Shown: piece after piece, positions 60,716-64,000 of the stretch
How the letters are laid out: each line of letters opens with the position of its first letter
How positions within the stretch are numbered: the first letter of the stretch is position 1
From: Brevipalpus yothersi
Lineage: Eukaryota; Arthropoda; Arachnida; Trombidiformes; Tenuipalpidae
Reading direction: 5' to 3'
DNA: 64,000 nt
NCBI GenBank assembly: GCA_003956705.1
Contig: QZCP01000037.1
Coordinates: 2,410 to 66,409 of the forward strand
The notes under the pieces: model-generated
Database searches by the model: none
Told to the model about the DNA's origin: nothing
The model's input: only the letters and a program-made list of their open reading frames with translations
Made by a program: the position numbers and the translations under genes

Positions 60716-63700
60716 AAATTTAACCAATCAGATGACAAAATGTTGATGCTGATGGATAAAAAATTGCAAACTTAATATTAATTTCATCCACTACTACAAT
60801 GTCAACTAGACCACCCACTCTTACTCTAGCATTTTAAAGAGAGCAAAAAATTGGATTCCAGTCAATTATGGATGATTGACATTCCAAATAGAGACACTAT
60901 GTATGTTGAAATAAAAAACGGAAAAGTTTAGACATCAAAATTTTTTCCCATGAAAATGTATGCATGAATCTCGGAAAAGGCTTGATAATTTGATTGAAGT
61001 AAATCAGAAGGGCGGGAATCAAGGAAGGTTGTGTGTGTGTCTGTGTGAAAATTAGCTGACAATCTATTCCATCGACATAGACACATGCACATACTGTGTA
61101 ATAGACAATGTAACTTTATATTAAAGTCAGAAACTTTTCTTCTTCTTATTATGCTTTGCCATTGACTGTATATAGTCAGTGGTTTACTCTTATGATCATC
61201 ATTCTTCTTTTACTCCTTACTCCTCAGCAGCATCACTTCATCCTATTTCCTCACCACCCTAGTACCACTGTGTATTAGTCGTGATTATGTAGATAATGGT
61301 GATCATCCATCATCAAAGTACACCAAGATGTGCCAGTACGATGAGTGATCACATACACACATCACCAAGTGTATTTACATCTAGAGGGAAGTGTGTTTGT
61401 GTTCATTATTCATTGTGTGTGTGTGAGAGAGAGTATGTATGTGAATTGAGCAAGGATGAGGATGGAGAGGATGCTGGATGAGAGAGCGAGGAAAAAATAC
61501 GATACATTCGTACGTTCAGTATCAAATGATTGGATAGAAGAATTAGAACAGATTTACGTGCTCATTCCACAAATAATCGGTTTGTTGATAAATGTATAAC
61601 AGTCAACAAGTTTGAATGAATTGAAAGAGAAAAAGTAAAGGTGTATACTTAAGAGGATGAAGATGAAAGTTTGTAACCGGATGAAAGATGATTTCGTTGA
61701 TCCCATTCATACTGTAAATATATATATATATTCATCCATTCATGTAACGCTACTGTCCACTCGAAGCTATTTGAATAGATTTTTCCACCATCTAAGATTG
61801 TATATGTAGTGTATGTATATACATATACGAACGTAAATGTGTGTATGCTCAAATATTGCTTGACTGAAGTTGTTTGAAGATGCCTTTTTGGGGATGAAAA
61901 AAGGAATGATGAAAATCTTGTCTCTTATATCTGCCTCTCTCTCTTTTGCTTCTCATGCATCCATAAAATTGTCCATTGAATACTATTTTGACACTCAAAA
62001 TGTGTGAATGTGTGACAAATACAATTCAACATAATGTCTCGTACATTCACTCTTTATACGTTTACTTATCAGTCAGTTTGTTATTCATACTCTTCAAAGC
62101 AGCCGGCAACAAATATTCAAATGACCGTCTCATTTGAGTACATGCAAATAGTATTGAGAACATGTAAACGTATTACAGTACTGTTTATCCTCATTTTGTT
62201 AGCTTTTCAAGTAACAATATTTTACTCTTTCAACTCCTTCAACAGACAGATAAGCACAGTCAAATTGAGCTAAACACCGTGAAAACTCGGAAGAATGTGT
62301 GTGAATACTGGTGTATTCATTCTTCGTATGGTTGATTTTGGGATACAAGAAGAGTTTTTGGGTGAGAAGTAGAGGAAAAATTTACTGGACTTGTTCATGG
62401 GAATCTTGGTAGACCCGTTATGAACACCGTGAAGTCACTGTTGTCTATCAATGGATGGTAGAAAAAAAATGTAGCAAAACAGCAGCATCATCCCTTACAG
62501 CATCCGCATCAGCCTTGTTTCCGTCCCTTCCTCTTTCTCTTCTCTTTTCTCTCTCTCTTGTTTTTATCACACTTTTTCTCTCTCTCTATCTTTTCTTACT
62601 TTTTTCTTTAACTCATCTCTTATTCTTATTCTTCTTTTTCTTCTTTCTTAACACTTGCTCGCATTTCTCCACTCCTTGTGTGATTTTCAGGTGATTCTCT
62701 TCTCTTCTCTTCTCTCTCTCTCTCTTCCATGTTCTCTTCTTCAGCACTTTTCTTGCCGAAGTAACAAAAAGACTTTGTATTTCAGGTTAAAGTGATTTAT
62801 ATGAGTGATAAATCTCACTTCTTTCTATTCTATTTTTCTCACCCAATTTCAGGCCCAGCCACTGGATGAGAGTGATAGGAATAAAGTGAGAAGCGAGAGA
62901 GAGAAGTCAGATGAAGAGTGAAAAAAAGTTGCTTCATCTTGATCTGGAAAAGTTCAGTATATATTCTGTACTCTCACTCTTCTGTACATACATGAACACA
63001 CACATCACACACTTCTCTTTGCTCAACATTGATAAACAATAAACAGTTTTAGATAGCTTACCGTTTTCGGTGGTCTCTCACAAACACACACACAAATAGC
63101 TGATTCAGTAGAATCAAAATCAGTTCAAATGATGATTCTGGGGTATAAAAAAGAATGGCGTGATTATTGATAAAATCTTTTCATCTCCAAGCTCCCACAT
63201 GAAAACGCACACATACATACAGTCAACCATGTATTCTGATTGCTGATTCTCCTGATTCTTCTGGTCAGTGGGTGTTTGGATGAGAGATAGATAAATGGAT
63301 GGATAGAATGAAAGAAAAGTAAGCAAAGAGTGTTTCTATTCTTGATGGGAAAAGTTATGGATAGATTGTTTATATCATCTGGTTCGTATAAATAGGAATT
63401 GTTGAAAATAGTGGATCTTTTTCGTGTGAGAATGTAGAGAATAAAAGGAGTGAGGTAGAACTATTATTCTTTGGCCGATTTTCAGTTCAATTTTCACATT
63501 CTCACAACCCAATCACTCACTTGAGTATAATAATAATAAGCGAAATAGAGAGTAGAGACATAAGAGCGGAGGTAGAGGGAATCATTTTGTTCAAACATAT
63601 CGTCTGTAAGAAGATTATTCACAAAATCTTGTCTGGATCATACAAAATGTGAGAATTTCTCCACTACCTGAGTGAAAGAAGGAAAAAATTCATATTAGCT

Positions 63701-64000
63701 ATAGTATTTGAAAAATCAGACAAAAAATCTCTTTGAATTTATATTTTTAAATTCATTTCCAATGGAAATTCGAAAAAAAAATATTGTGTAAGTGTTGAGC
63801 AACCAATTTTTCAATTTGAACTCTTGGAAAAAGTTTCATTCTACTGTCTAAGAAGAATTTTGATACTTGGCTAGTAGCTGTATATGTCTTGACAAATAAT
63901 TCTCTCCCCAATTTTCAAGAAATAATCCAGCCAAATTGTAGATGAAACATGTTTACAAGACTGATTGAAATGAAATTGGAAGCTCAAATGCTGATGCTCA

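Larger units (their letters stand above)
56650..64000. other. Region upstream of the first placed exon: probable 5' intron and start exon
   Basis: No convincing gene is visible here. It holds (CA)n at 57,603-57,627, (CT)n at 59,592-59,623, (GA)n at 60,655-60,713, CT-rich stretches near 62.5-62.75 kb and AT-rich filler. The missing signal-peptide exon of the nephrin-like gene should lie here or beyond the window edge. A weak candidate pair is 60,146-60,229 plus 59,972-59,999 (see findings). Confidence 0.6.

Overview
The window looks like nuclear DNA from an arthropod. It is AT-rich, has spliced genes with long introns, and carries many (GA)n/(CT)n and some (CA)n microsatellites and decayed Tc1/mariner and Ty3/gypsy copies. 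No operon-like layout or bacterial signal is seen. A chelicerate such as a mite, or a crustacean, would fit, but nothing in the sequence settles the taxon.

The window is dominated by one gene on the minus strand, from at least 56,649 down to its stop codon at 12,560. I assembled 17 exons by eye. All splice sites are GT-AG, all intron phases agree, and together they encode about 1,377 residues. The product is a nephrin-family adhesion receptor (Drosophila Sticks and stones/Hibris, vertebrate nephrin). It has nine immunoglobulin-type domains, a fibronectin type III domain, one membrane span and a cytoplasmic tail of about 208 residues that ends in GHLV. Only the signal-peptide/start exon is not securely placed; it should lie above 56,649. 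The introns (134 bp to about 6.9 kb) hold mainly microsatellites and AT-rich filler. Two doubtful coding remnants lie in introns (39.4-39.85 kb and 54.1-54.4 kb).

Downstream of that gene, 1-11.4 kb is a mixed region. From right to left it holds a decayed mariner-type transposase (about 10.65-11.28 kb, + strand), fragments of a dead trypsin-like serine protease (7.36-7.61 and 8.17-8.46 kb, + strand), and an unrecognised polyglutamine/zinc-finger gene on the minus strand (5,645-6,880). That gene is interrupted by one in-frame TAG and has an AATAAA just after its stop. Next come EGF-like coding fragments (3.6-4.6 kb, minus strand), a tandem array with a period of about 245 bp built from small GATAAG palindromes (about 1.56-2.29 kb), and a broken Ty3/gypsy pol gene at the left edge (about 51-1,514).

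The nephrin-like gene is the only gene whose function can be stated with confidence: cell-cell recognition, such as myoblast fusion, nephrocyte slit diaphragm and eye patterning in flies. The most notable oddities are an Ig domain without any cysteine, long low-complexity insertions in Ig8 and FN3, the single TAG that splits the zinc-finger ORF, and the palindromic tandem array.
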